From positions 1-61,828 of the forward strand of contig JAUCBJ010006495.1 in the NCBI GenBank assembly GCA_032718475.1: a stretch of DNA of 61,828 nt. Reading direction: 5' to 3'. A program made the translations under genes and the position numbers. This document shows, piece by piece, positions 10,556-24,178 of the stretch (positions within the stretch are counted from its first letter, which is position 1; every line of letters starts with the position of its first letter). Below the pieces are notes generated by a model. That model searched no databases and had not been told where the DNA came from. It saw only the letters and a program-made list of their open reading frames with translations. Source of the stretch: Nemertoderma westbladi. Lineage: Eukaryota > Xenacoelomorpha > Nemertodermatida > Nemertodermatidae.

Positions 10556-12750
10556 TTACAACTTACAGGTAATGTCCGAAAATTTATAATAACCTAAAAG
10601 CAATTCTTTGTAGCTCAGGAAGGAACGGGATATTTGCAAGAAAAATATATCGCTGGTTAATGCGGGGTTTAGGGATTTGTATGTCAACCTTTTGGATGTT
10701 GAGCTTTCTGTCATCCGTTTACGCGTTGCTTCGCTGGCGTCAATCAATATGTTCTTTTTCATCGCAGTTGCGATTAGATCCGATATATACTGGTGACTTT
10801 TCGAGTTGTTTTCTCGGGCTATTTCTAGACAGTGATGTATTGGATCGCACTAAGACGGTCGCTTCGATACTGATCTCAGAAAGTTTATTTGTTTTGACCT
10901 AATACAGTATATATGGAGCTGGCGGTGGTATTCCTAATTCTATATAAACTGCGTCATTGCAAGTTGAAACTCTTACCCCTAAAAGACGCTTTACCATGTT
11001 GTTATACACAACTTCTGCCTGTCCAAACTTTCCAAACCATGTTTCACATCCGTAAAAAACCGATGCGGATGCTGCTGCGTTGAAAACCATTTTCTTTATC
11101 CAAAATGGGGCTGTCGCATTATTTTTTAAAAACATTGCATACTTAATTATGTGAAGTTGTTTCGTTTTTAACTATTCTGCAATGTCATTTTTTAGACATC
11201 CGGAGTTATCATAAGCTTTTTCTAAATCCAAAAAGAAAATGTACAGTTTTGTCTTTGATTTCCTGGCCGAATCTATTAGTAACCGTAGTGAGGCAATCTG
11301 TTCTAAACAGCCGCGGCCTGGTTGACCGCCCGCCTGTTGATTATCTGGGTTAAACCATTGGCTTAATCGGTTAGTTAATATAGCGTTATATATCTTGTAT
11401 GATATCTCCAGCACTAATCCCCCTGTAATTACCGGGAATGAGGGGATTGCCGCGTTTAAAAAGGACCACAAGCCGACTGAGCGACCATGATATACAGGAT
11501 ATTGACCAGTTTTGAAAATAAAATTGAAGAAACACAGGAGCGTTAGAAGCTAACTAACGGGTAGTTGTTTGTAGGCCCTACACAATTGGAGGTATTCCGT
11601 CCGGACCACGAGCTTTATCATTCTTCAAATCTTGTACTGTACTACTGGTGTGATTGGTTCGTCGAGTACGGGAATTGTTACCCCATCACAGGTGTAGTCG
11701 TTACACGAAGTATGGTTCAAAGAGTCGTTGTACAATAGGGATTCAAAGTGAGTTTTCATTACTTCGTCAGAAGGTTTTTCGCAATCATCGGAGCAAGGTA
11801 AACTTTCAATCTTCAATCGATTCAATCCTTTCCAACCGATTGCGTTCCAAATGGACTTGGAGTCGCCAAGCTTAGAAACTCTAGACCATAATTCTTCCCC
11901 GATCTTACCATTTCACGCGCTAGGCACTATTCGATTCGACGATACTGCAGCTGTGTACAGCTTATTTGTGATTTCTTGGGAAAGTGTCTCAGGGTCGGCA
12001 TTATTATCAACTTGTAGTTGATAAGTTGTTCGCAATGTACAGTAATATTCATTTAATCTTTGTACATCTACATGTTTTGATTTCACTTGCTTGCGAAATT
12101 TAGGTTTCTGTTTATAATCCAATTATGTGATTCCCAGACTTACGGCATCTTTCATTAATTTTTCCATTGGTTCAACTCAAGGTAGATTTATTGACAACTC
12201 AATGGGCGCATGGTTCGACGGGATATCATTACGTTGAATAGTATTGAAATAAGTTATGTAAGGGATCGCTTGGTTTGAAGCTACTGCGTAATCGAGCTCG
12301 CTGACCCATGCGTCCCCTCTCCTGAAGGACAGGGATCCACCAAATTGTTTATCCCCGACAGTTAGTAGATGGTTTATTATCGACATTTTACAGTCCGATG
12401 CAAGTTGGGTAAGTTTATGGCCGTTGCTGTTGTATTTAGTTTAACATCTGGTCCTCTGCCTGTTCTAGCATTTAGATCCCCCAATAAAATTATTTCCTTG
12501 TCAGAGTCCAATGCTCGCCATTGTATCTCACAAAAACACGAATCATCGTAGTATTTTGAGTCACTCGGTGGTATGTGGCATCCCCCAATCATTATATTTG
12601 GAGAAAACGACATCTTCAACCAAATCTGATCGGTCGTTTCTTCACATTTACGGACATATCTGGCTAAAGTTGGCTTTATCAACAACAACACTCTACCCCG
12701 GTACAAATCCAATGCAATGCAAAAATACAATGAGACCAATACAAATCTTT
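10556..12750 (-). mobile_element. Decayed non-LTR retrotransposon (APE-endonuclease LINE), antisense
   Basis: Read on the minus strand, fragments lie in LINE order. At about 12740-12377 is endonuclease with IMIGGCHIPPSDSKYYDD and EIILLGDLNARTG. At 12386-12177 is the endonuclease C-terminus, with FRRGDAWVSELDYAV and SNHAPIEL. Then comes a linker, and at 11471-11172 reverse transcriptase with GGQPGRGCLEQI and FFLDLEKAYD, the first aspartate of the catalytic set. At 11135-10899 is the C-terminal segment with VFYGCETW, VVYNNMVKRLLGV and YIELGIPP. Domains fall in several frames with stops between them and the YADD-type block is not seen, so the copy is dead. Exact ends and target duplications were not found. 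The clade is uncertain and it differs from the two LINEs in the 4E-T introns. Confidence 0.8.
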
Positions 12751-13839
12751 ATACAACTGTACGAATTTTTAGTAAAATATTTTAAAATCTTTTATAATCC
12801 GCGAAATACTTTAATGTACCGGTATGTCCTTTTATTTAAGTCATTTTATTACATCTTTATACTGTAGGAATTTTAAGTTAAATATTTTATAATCCGCGTG
12901 TTCTTTTAATGTATGTTCTTTCATTTAATTTTAAACTTCTGTATTTTCAGGGGACCCCCCATGGAAACGAGACATTGTCTCTTGGGGCTATCGCCCGACA
13001 TCAGTATTTCACTTATATTTTAGTATATGACAAGCCTCCATCTACATTATATAATCATTTATGTACCAGGAACTTACTCAATTATATGAAAGTATCAATT
13101 TGTTTATATTGTGTAGTAAATAGTTCATTAAATAAATAAATATAACTCGAACTACCGGTAGTAATCTCATGTGCAAGTCCGTCTTAAATTATGTGTAAAT
13201 TTGTTTCTTCTGGATCGGTGTTTGTCTATATTCCATACCACATTTACTTTCACTTTCGTATTGTTTTCATATTTTGATGTCAATAAAAATAATTCCAATT
13301 CCATTCCGACCTGTTGACCGTCAATTCTGTATACTGGTACACGGTATATAGCCTATAGGCCTAGGCCTATTTCAGTACCGGTATTATTTTGCTATTTCAG
13401 TATTTCAGTCTGTAGCAGTCCAGCAGTCACTAGTTTCATTTTTTATGTTAACTTACTGTTAATGCAGTGCCACCAATACAGCAACACCGGTACTTTCAGT
13501 GTTTCAGATTGTCAGACTGTGTAAAAGTAAAAAAAAAAACCAATAGGCCTACACCAATACCACAGCAATACCAGAATACCGGTAGGCCTACTTTCAGCGT
13601 TTCAGACTGTGTACGTCAGTACGTACAGAGTGTGTCTGTCTGTATTTAGGTCCAGGCAGCCAGGGTCCATGGCCTACGTCAGAACGTAGGCCCTAAATCT
13701 GTAAATGTTCTGCTTTAAATACACCTGTCTGCCTGTCAGGAGTGTCAGCCTGTACACTTTCCGGTAGGCCTTCAGGAGATAGTGCAGCAGTCAAAAAATA
13801 ATATCATGATCATCACTCAACCTTATTAGTAACCGGTAC

Positions 13840-14017
13840 CGTCCGTTTCGTCGGTCCGTCCCACGTTCATCGTTCACCCGTCGCGTTAAAGTCTGACAGT
13901 GTCTGAGTGTGGTAGGCCGGTAGGCAGCACTGAGACTCAACTCAAACGGCAGAACGGACAGCCGGATAAAGAAGTAAAGTGATATCAGAATCAGACAAGC
14001 TGCCAGAGCCAGGTCAG
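13840..14017 (+). promoter_or_regulatory. Candidate promoter / non-coding first exon of the 4E-T gene
   Basis: Coding exon 1 begins at a good 3' splice site (15150-15151) with 5' UTR after it, so a non-coding exon should lie upstream. The CG-containing stretch here ends in GGTCAG|GTTAGT, a usable donor at 14018. This rests on position and composition only; other upstream sites are possible. Confidence 0.25.
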
Positions 14018-14626
14018 GTTAGTCGTAGTCTGTCATCTGTCAGTCTGTTTAGTCTTCCTGTCTTCCGCTCTAATCAGCTAATGTCGAATGTCCAATGCTG
14101 CAATGCCTGAATGCTGCAATGTCAGAATGCTGGACCTGGAATATTAACTTGTAAATATTTTAGTAAGCTGGTACCGGTACTGTGGTAAGGGCAACCCTAA
14201 TCTGCTAATAGTTTATCGCCGCATTGTACGGTCAGACGGCACCATACTGCCATATCCGCTAACTTTGCAGAGCAAAGCGAACTTTGAGAAACGAACTTAG
14301 ATCCCACATGCACTGTGCATTGGCCGCGTTCTATCGATACTATAGTATATTGTACCGGTACTGTGTTACATTAAGCATATAAAAGTACTTATAATATTCT
14401 AATGCAAATAAGTCATACGCTCAAAGTAGTTGCGATCAGTGACTCACCAACAAACTATAAATTGCCAATTAGCTAATTCGTTGCAACGTATTTTGGTGGT
14501 AGAATCTAAGTTCGCTTCCCTTCAAGCGTCAGTAAGGTCCTGCGCTGGCCTATGACTGTATGGGAATGACATTTTACATTAACACAACCACGGTATCGGT
14601 ACAGCAATATGTACGGTGGGATATAA

Positions 14627-14800
14627 GTTCGTATGGGAAGGATCTAAGTTCGTATGTTGAGGATCTAAGTTCGTATGTTGAGGATCTAAGTTCGTATAGG
14701 AAGGATCTAAGTTCGTATGGGAAGGATCTAAGTTCGAATGGTAAGGATCTATGTTCGTTCAGGTTCACCCAAGAACTAAGTTCGTTCAGGATCTAATATG
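14627..14800 (+). repeat. 21-bp minisatellite
   Basis: About seven copies of a 21-bp unit with the core GGATCTAAGTTCGTATG. The later copies change to 'ttcgttcag'. Isolated relatives of the core lie at about 14280-14310 (reverse orientation) and 14500, so the array probably grew from a dispersed sequence. Confidence 0.85.
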
Positions 14801-15190
14801 CTCTAGGATCTAAAGCCGGGGAACCCCCTACTGTCACATAAGCATGTTTAATTCCAATGAAATTATGAATACCGGTACTGTATAATAAAAGTAGCGAAGT
14901 ATGTAACGACCGCCAAGTTTTCAGTTTTAGGAAGCCAGTCTACCAGTGTATATACTGTAATTGAAAGGTAAATATCAGCCATTTTTAGAAATAAAAGTTA
15001 CCCTTATTTCTGTATTTCCCCTGCATCCGTGTATTAGTATTTGCAACTGTTATTCCTGATACGTTAATTGGGCCTATAAATCAGTTTCTGAATGTTTTAA
15101 AAGGGTATTTTTGCGAAATATATATGTTATTTGCATCTCTCCTTCTTTCAGTCATTGTAGTCGACTGCATTCCGGTTGCTATCCGTTGCT

Positions 15191-15533
15191 ATGGTTCTCC
15201 CAAGCGCGTCTTCCGCCGACAGTGACGACCGACAGCTGAAGAGACCGACGGGGGTACAGAGGTCCTTGTCAGACCCGAACGAGTGCAGCGAGCGAGGCGA
15301 GGAGACTGTCCCCAACGAGTCAACCCGCTCGGGGCGACTATCCTACACCCGGCAGCAGTTGCTCGATCTGTTGGAGTCCCCGCTGGCGCAGAGACCGCCG
15401 CCATGTCTAGCCGACGACGGACTAGGGAAGGACGGACTCTGGAACCCGGACAAGATGTTCCCATCGCAACCGAAGACCAGCGGGAGTCGAGGCTCATCTC
15501 CTCTTATATTCCTCGGGCCACGATCTGACCCCT
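15191..15533 (+). CDS. EIF4ENIF1: 4E-T coding exon 1 (residues 1-114)
   Basis: The exon starts at 15152 after a pyrimidine-rich acceptor (ccttctttcag). An in-frame TAG at 15158-15160 precedes the first ATG at 15191, which fixes the start. The protein reads SYTRQQLLDLLESP then RPPPCLADD and GLWNPDKMF, matching the vertebrate order of eIF4E-binding site, RPSCL and DGVWDPEKW. The exon is GC-rich. The donor is CCCCT|GTAAGT and the exon ends in phase 1. Confidence 0.9.
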
Positions 15534-15801
15534 GTAAGTTAAATGATTAAATAATAGATTTAATTTTTTAACATTTTAGATTTAACTAGCAAACCAGTCT
15601 ACAGTAGTATCTATTATACTATAGGTACTACTGTGGATGCTCTCAAATTTAGTTTATTAAAATTTTTGATTTATCAAATAAAAGTATTAAATATAACCCC
15701 CGCCCCATCCCAACGCCTTGATAGTGTACTATAAATGTAGTACACAATACAATATAATAAAAAATAGTACAGTATAATTCTATCAATATAAAGGACGGTG
15801 T

Positions 15802-15837
<36 letters not shown>

Positions 15838-18800
15838 CTTGTTGTTTTATGTGCCTTGGAGTTTTATAGGCGATATACTGGTAACATTCGTAACGTCCCC
15901 AGCAGATGAAATGCCAGATATACCAGTTGCTCTATTGTATGTAGTACCTACTAATTTACTATCAGTATTGCCTTAGTTCCTTATTTTAGTTCTAATGTAA
16001 TCCGGCCTAGTCTATGTCATTGCAATGGTGTCGGGAACTGGAAAGCAAAAGGGATGGATGTATTGAAGGAAATAATTTACTTTGTTTACATTTACATCAA
16101 TTATGGAGAATATCATCATTATTATTATTACCCAAATATGTATAATATATTTTCCAAATATGCTTCATTTCCTTTTCGTTTCGTTTTGCCATCCATGCCT
16201 ACAACTACTACACAACAACTTCAACACTACTATACTAAAATCAGTATACAATAATTTGTCTGACTGTCTGTTTGTCACACGAAAGGCTCCGAAACTATCC
16301 GGTCAATTGTGTTGTTTTTAGTACCCTCCTGTAGTGTATGGTCTGAATGGGTGTATAAAGCAATTTTCTGAAAAATACAGTCATTAGTTTTTGCATAAAA
16401 AGAAATAAACGAAAAGTGCCATAGACGTAATGGTAAAATAAGACTAATAACAGCTGGTGTTCATGATGAAAAATGGCTTATGTAATGGATTTCTACACAG
16501 GCTTAGTATAAATCGATGAGGTTGCCAAGATTATTGTACTTAGTACACCCATGGGTGTACTAAGTACAATAATCTTGGCAACGATAATCGACGCAATAAT
16601 CTTGTGATGGTAGAGGGAGAGCATGACGCGCTGCTCAAAGGGAGTTATATGGCAAAAACTAATGTCATATCTGTAACGTTTTTGTCTACCACTGTAACGC
16701 ATTACAGTGATGACATTTATGGGACAAACGTCTGTAACGGCCATCTGTAACGGTAATTATGTTATATGGATTTTGTAGTATTTATAACTTATTGCTTCGA
16801 CAATAATGTAATTTATTGGACAAACATCTGTAACAAACATAGATATCTGCCCATAACCATCTCATCCATTAAATTATATGTACTTAATACACATGATTTC
16901 CACTAAATAGAAAAAGTTTTTCACTAACATTTTTGTGTGTAACCGATAATATTGTTTTACACGATTTTTTTATCCCGTTTCGCCGCTTCTGTTATGATCT
17001 ATTATGATCACAATCTGTTATGTTTATGAAATCCCAGGTTGAGTAGCACAACTACCACTTATTGAGTGTAATAGTGTCGTATAAAAAAAATAGTAGTAGT
17101 ATAATATACAAGCTTGCCAGCGAGAACTGGCAATAATGGATGGATCCTTTGCTATCAGTATTGTTGTAATAAATTACGCGCCTAAGCAGGGTGTCTAATC
17201 ATGAAAAACTAAAAACCTCAAAACATTGGGCAAAGGACAGTCTGTACAATAAATTGTTTGTTAAAAAAAACACTGTTTGTAGGAAATGTATCTTCTACAA
17301 TTCTAAACGAAATAAAGCGAAATTTTGTAGAAAGCACATTTTATTAATACATAAAATGAATAGGATAGAGATTGCATATACTTGCAATTAATTCCTAGAT
17401 TAAGATTACTTAGCACGGACCCAGAAGCTCTGGATTTATACAATTTCATATGTGAAGTGAATCTGCGCTTTACTCCCCAGACTACACAATCACATAGAGA
17501 TAAACATGAATTCGTGTTTTACTCCCCTTACGGGATCCAGTAACACTGGACAATGAAAATTAGCTTGAATTCGCATTTTGCACTCATTTCCGGATTACAT
17601 GAAAATCCGGATCCGCGTTTTAACCTCAAAATTCGAGAACCGATCCGGATCCTGCATCCGGTTCCGGGTTTTACACTTACCCATCTTGCACTACTACATT
17701 ACCATGAGCAGTTAGGATGTCAGTAGGAAGACGAAGAACGTCAATCGCATAGGCATTCAAATATTGTCAGTGAAGCCTTATTGTATTTCAGGATGACACT
17801 CCGTTACAGATAGGACTGTCATATAGATATGACTGAAAACCTACAGTCTGTAACGCATCGATAACTGGTTATATAATGCGTTACAGATGATACATGCCTT
17901 ATCTGTAACGCACTGCACTGTAACGGTGACGCGTTACAGATGGTTGACAAAAACGCTTACCACCGCCATACATCATAGGTGTTTATTTATCACATTAACT
18001 CTTGGGGTTGATGCGGCATAAATTAAAATTGCCTTTCCAAACGTACCATTATACTTGTATGAGATTAATATTATCAAAATATATGGCCACATTTGTAGCG
18101 TTACAGATATGGACGTTTATGCTTTCTATATTGACTTTGTTAAACATAAATGCTTCCCAAAAGAGATTACCTTACCCTTTGTATGTGATATTTGGCCTTT
18201 ATATGCTAGAAACCCTGTAGATTCTAAATATATCAAAACTGTAAACCTACAGTTACTACTTCAGATTCTAGACGTAAATGTTACAGATGTGACACAAAAA
18301 TTGAAAAATACATTTTATGTAACGATCTCAAATGGTTCAACATGAATATTATGGCCTGAAATATATCAGAAAAGAAAGCAAAACATCTAAGCTCCCCAAC
18401 AATATATAGGTTTTCTATATATTTGCCACTTGGAGTGATAAAATTTACAGTTGTTTATGGTCTTGTCATGTAAGGGACAACTGATTTTCACGATATTTCA
18501 GTCTTTGATGGGGCATATCTTTTGACTGCCTTAACAGATTTTGATAATTTTTAGTGCGTAAGCTGCGCAAATAAATTAGCTACAAAATAATATATAACTT
18601 TATTAAATACGAATAAATTAAAGCATTTAAAATTATATCGTAACTTCCGGACAAACCATTGGCCACTTTTAAGCTTATTGACCCCCATACTGTTTGCTTA
18701 GGCCCTATTGCCTAAGCGCCACCCCTTACAAATCTTCATAGGGTAGCCTAGCATTAGTGTGTGTTAAATATTTTATACAGCTGATCAGCTTACATACAGC

Positions 18801-21800
18801 TTATCAGTAAAGGTATGGGCGAATGTGAATTATTACTAATTCCTGGTGAATCAATTGTAGTAATAATGTAGGATTTGAACTGTAGTACTGTTATAGGATA
18901 ATAATAATGAATGGAGAGGGACCCAAGTAGAGGAACAAACAAACATACATACATGCATACATAAACAATTTGAGCTTTAGATATAGATAATAGGATTTAC
19001 ACAGTCACTTATTTACCACAGTGAAACTGTCTAGACAGTCTAGACATATTTTTGTAGCCGATTACTCCCCATAGGCCTATAATACTTACTACTAAGTTAA
19101 TAACTAAGTCATGGCATCCAAATGAGGTCAATGAGGAATTTATGAACATCTCCATCGCGATTTTGTCTATCTGGATAGCCGGACGGACGGACAGCCCCGT
19201 TTTGGCGAAAAGTTCCCGGTAGACACGTTACCGAGTTCTTCTGACCCATCGGTGAGTACGTGGATTCGGACCCGACCGACAGCCGTTACGAACCTATCTA
19301 TCCTTGTATCAGACAGATCGGTGGCTGATACATTCCATATAAAATATAGATATCTTCATATAAAATTGGCGTTGTTTACACTAAAACCCAGGTAACATAA
19401 GGGCTGAATCTACCCCCAAACAATAAGCAACTGTATCTGTACTGTACAGCTTTATAGGATAGAACTACTACTACTAGGATCGGCATGCTGCATTGCAGCT
19501 GCATTTTTAAGAATGCTGTGTCGGCTTGCCGACAAAATTGCGCCGCCACAACTCCCTATCACCCATGACATTTGCAAGATCATCCGCATCTTCAAGGCCA
19601 GTGTCCTTTAAGATGCGTCTCAAGAAAGTCATGGGCTGTCCACCATGCTTATTCACTCCATGAGGCTGCCAAAGTACAAGATTATGCACTGGCTGGTCCT
19701 CACGGCGAAAACAATGTCCTGCAAAACGGAGGCGATTTTGTTCTAGTGTCAAGCTTCGGGGAACCAATGAGACACCTCCAATGTTATATAGTGTCTGGTT
19801 GGAGATGTGTGAATTGTACTTGACACAATGAACCCGGCGTAGCATTCTTGTGAATGTGCCATCCAGAGATTTGGTGTCCTCAGCAGTTAGAGCCCGTCAT
19901 GGACTCCCATAGAGGAGTACTGGAACTACTGCTGCTCTAAGTAATCGGACCTTAAGTTTCCGATTAATTCTCGGTGACTTCCAAATCCTGGAATGCCTAT
20001 TCAAGGCTGCCCATGCCTTTCCCTTACGTATTCGAAGGTCCTCACCTGGCTTCCGGATCCATCCTTTGAGCTTATGCTCATCCGGTCCGAGACTTGTTGA
20101 GGACTTTCAAAGTTAACTGTCAAAAATTTGGTCTTTCTGGAGTTAATAAAAAGACCAACACTAGAAGCAGCATGTTCTAATCAGCTGAGGAGCCGTTGGG
20201 CTCCCTCTAGTGATTCTGAGAGTACTCCTAAGTCATCAGCAAAGTCTAGATCAGTTAGGTACTTGGCAGGATTTCCTCGACTTATGGAGCCAGTAGGTGG
20301 AGTTATCATCACCCCATCATCATTATGATGATCTAAGGACATGCGTAGAACATAGTCAACCACAATTATGAACAAGAATGGTGCAAGTGTGTCTCCTGGA
20401 GGACGCCCCATAACACTTCAAATGGTTCTGTGTCACCGTCAACAGTAGACACAAATGTTGTCGAACCAACGTATACTGATCTGATTGCTGCAATAATTTC
20501 ATCAGGAATCCCATATAATGAAAGTTTGCTGAACATACGTGAGCGAGAGACTGAATCAAAGGCCTTGAAGAAGTTAAAAAAGATAACAGCCAGATGCCTG
20601 TCTTTCTTTTTTGATAACTCTTCAATTATCCTTCTAAGTGCCAAAATGGGCTCTATGGTCCCACGACCTTTACGGAACCCATTCTGATTTCCACGGAGCA
20701 GTCTCTCAATGGGATCCCTGATGCGATTTAATAGAATTCTATTGTATAGCTTTGCATCAATCGAGATCAATGAAATTCCCGAAAAGAACCATAGAGTGTT
20801 AGGTTGCCTTTCTTGGGAACTGGCACCAACTTATTTGTTTTCATTTCTTGTGGGGCTCTTGTTGTTCGGTACATATCTACTATGATGGGATAGATGAGCT
20901 TTAAACACTCAGGTATTTTAAAGGGTCGAAGTGTAAATGCATTACAGTCTTGTATAGAGCTCCTGTATTTCCTACGAAACAGAATATGGTCTATCTGGGA
21001 CTTGTGACCACTGAGTCCACTATGAGTTCATAGCTTTCCAGTTCGCTTCTTGAACTGGGTTCCAGCCGAAAACAATCCATTTCCAGAGATAAAAACTGAA
21101 GATTGACGGAATTTCGGTTAACACTATTGCTATAGACCCAGGGCGATGTAGGTGATTGATGCAGACTTGCATTAAAGTCTCCCAGGATTGTTAAGAATGC
21201 ATGCTGATCCACTCCATCAGTAGCTGCTTGTAGATTGTGGTAGAAATTTTCCACCTCCTCTACAGGGGCAACACTAGTTGGAGAGTAGCACACAATCAGA
21301 ACCACCTTAGGAAACTTCTTAGCCAGTCTTCCAGAACATGAGAAGTGGCAATAACAGATGATGCGGTTAGAGATTTGGTCTATTTTGTCCAATGTTGCAT
21401 GTGCAGTTGGATTCATCAATAGACCAATTCCACCATTGCAACTATCATCTGCTGCTGCGAGGGCGAATCGCCAACCGCCCCCCATATCCTTAATCAGAAC
21501 CTCATCAGTCTGTCCAGTCTGCATTCGGTGCTCTTGAACACCCACTGCGGTAAGAGAAAGCTAATATTATATTATAGGATAGAAAGAAGCGCTATGGAAC
21601 ACTTTACACGGAGAAATTAAATAATATATCTTATATATATATATATATATTTATGATTATAAATAATAATATATTATAAGTTTATCATATATTTCAATAT
21701 TTCTTCAACCCATTAATTTATTTGATTCCAGCAGCGGGAAGCCATCCGGAGCGGATCCGAAAGTTCTCAGAGCGTTGTCTGGAAGAGGCGAGCGAGGGAT

Positions 21801-24147
21801 TTGTACTGAGTCCTCAACGTAAAACCTTCTCGTCCGGATGCCACATCGACCGAACCAAGGACGGAGTTCCCGGAATCCGAATGTTCGGAGGGAAAGACGA
21901 ACCCCCGGCCTCTACCAAACGACCCCAAATAACTCGCCCGAATTCCTATTCCAAAGAGTCGGGTGCACACAGGAAAGCGGACTACGACAGAGACAGGTAA
22001 CTTAGTAGGTCCCAGTAGAGACATGTAACTTAGTAGGTCCCAGTAGAGACAGGTAACTTAGTAGGTCCCAGACTGCAGTAGAGACAGGTAACTTAGTAGG
22101 TCCCAGATTGCTGTAGAGACAGGTAACTTAGTAGGTCCCAGACTGCTGTAGAGACAGGTAACTTCGTAGGTCCCAGTAGAGACAGGTAACTTCGTAGGTC
22201 CCAGTAGAGACAGGTAACTTAGTAGGTCCCAGACTGCTGTAGAGACAGGTAACTTCGTAGGTCCCAGTAGAGACAGGTAACTTAGTAGGTCCCAGACTGC
22301 TGTAGATACATGTAACTTAGTAGGTCCCAGACTGCAGTAGAGACAGGTAACTTAGTAGGTCCCAGTAGAGACAGGTAACTTAGTAGGTCCCAGTAGAGAC
22401 AGGTAACTTAGTAGGTCCCAGACTGCTGTAGAGACATGTAACTTAGTAGGTCCCAGACTGCAGTAGAGACAGGTAACTTAATAGGTCCCAGACTGCAGTA
22501 GAGACAGGTAACTTAGTAGGTCCCAGACTGCAGTAGAGACAGGTAACTTAGTAGGTCCCAGTAGAGACAGGTAACTTAGTAGGTCCCAGACTGCAGTAGA
22601 GACAGGTAACTTAGTAGGTCCCAGTAGAGACAGGTAACTTAGTAGGTCCCAGACTGCAGTAGAGACAGGTAACTTAGTAGGTCCCAGTAGAGACAGGTAA
22701 CTTAGTAGGTCCCAGTAGAGACAGGTAACTTAGTAGGTCCCAGACTGCTGTAGAGACAGGTAACTTCGTAGGTCCCAGTAGAGACAGGTAACTTAGTAGG
22801 TCCCAGACTGCTGTAGATACATGTAACTTAGTAGGTCCCAGACTGCAGTAGAGACAGGTAACTTAGTAGGTCCCAGTAGAGACAGGTAACTTAGTAGGTC
22901 CCAGTAGAGACAGGTAACTTAGTAGGTCCCAGACTGCTGTAGAGACATGTAACTTAGTAGGTCCCAGACTGCAGTAGAGACAGGTAACTTAATAGGTCCC
23001 AGACTGCAGTAGAGACAGGTAACTTAGTAGGTCCCAGACTGCAGTAGAGACAGGTAACTTAGTAGGTCCCAGTAGAGACAGGTAACTTAGTAGGTCCCAG
23101 ACTGCAGTAGAGACAGGTAACTTAGTAGGTCCCAGTAGAGACAGGTAACTTAGTAGGTCCCAGACTGCAGTAGAGACAGGTAACTTAGTAGGTCCCAGTA
23201 GAGACAGGTAACTTAGTAGGTCCCAGTAGAGACAGGTAACTTAGTAGGTCCCAGACTGCTGTAGATACATGTAACTTAGTAGGTCCCAGACTGCAGTAGA
23301 GACAGGTAACTTAATAGGTCCCAGTGGAGACAGGTAACTTATTAGGTCCCAGTAGAGACAGGTAACTTAGTAGGTCCCAGTAGAGACAGGTAACTTAGTA
23401 GGTCCCAGACTGCAGTAGAGACAGGTAACTTAATAGGTCCCAGTGGAGACAGGTAACTTATTAGGTCCCAGTAGAGACAGGTAACTTAGTAGGTCCCAGA
23501 CTGCTGTAAAGACATGTAACTTAGTAGGTCCCAGACTGCAGCAGAGACAGTAACTTAATAGGTTCCAGACTGCAGTAGAGACAGACCAACTTAGTAGGTC
23601 CCAGTAGAGACAGGTAACTTAGTAGGTCCCAGTAGAGACAGGTAACTTAGTAGGTCCCAGACTGCTGTAGATACATGTAACTTAGTAGGTCCCAGACTGC
23701 AGTAGAGACAGGTAACTTAGTAGGTCCCAGTAGAGACAGGTAACTTAGTAGGTCCCAGACTGCAGTAGAGACAGGTAACTTAATAGGTCCCAGTGGAGAC
23801 ACGTTCGTGGGGCCTTCGCGCAGCACGAGGTACAGTTATGAGATACAAATTAAAATTAAGCGACTGTATCACAAAATCAGGTTTTGAGAAATTTACCCAC
23901 ACCACCAATCAATCAAAGAAAGGGGGACAGTACGTGTTCACCCCTTTTAATCCCCCCCCCCCCCCCCCCACCCTTCTCAACCACCAATACATAACCGTGA
24001 CATCTACCACCCACGGAAGGGTAGAACGAACTTATTTCCAATCGCACGTTAAATATGCAAAGCCAGGTGGTGTATATGAATATAATCAACGCCGTACTCG
24101 TCTTAATTATTATAAGCGTCGTTCAATCGTTGCGCTCGTCCAGAGTA

Positions 24148-24178
<31 letters not shown>

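Larger units (their letters stand above)
12751..15151. other. Intergenic or 5' flank of the 4E-T gene
   Basis: No coding exon is supported. The stretch is dense in the words ACCGGT, TAGGCCTA and 'tttcag..tgtttcag' near 13320-13620, and contains the 21-bp minisatellite at 14.6 kb. The part 13840-14020 is more GC-rich and is the best place for a promoter or non-coding first exon. Confidence 0.45.
15534..19464 (+). other. 4E-T intron 1, part upstream of the inserted LINE
   Basis: Non-coding. It holds a 29-base C run (15807-15835), a 62-bp perfect palindrome (16521-16582), a cluster of CTGTAACG words (16.67-18.33 kb) and a repeat rich in 'ccggatccgcgttt' (17400-17690) that recurs in intron 2 near 30190-30430. 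No exon was found. Intron 1 as a whole runs to 21731. Confidence 0.6.

Noticed and set aside
14560-14796. 78-codon frame with DLSSYGK repeats
   Set aside because: Translation of the 21-bp minisatellite. A 21-bp unit keeps the frame open automatically.
15176-15190. An upstream start for 4E-T at 15176
   Set aside because: That codon is TTG. The first ATG after the in-frame TAG at 15158-15160 is at 15191.
15189-15497. Minus-strand and alternate-frame open frames over 4E-T exons 1, 8 and 9
   Set aside because: Shadows of GC-rich coding exons. The plus-strand frame carries the family motifs and the consistent splice phases.
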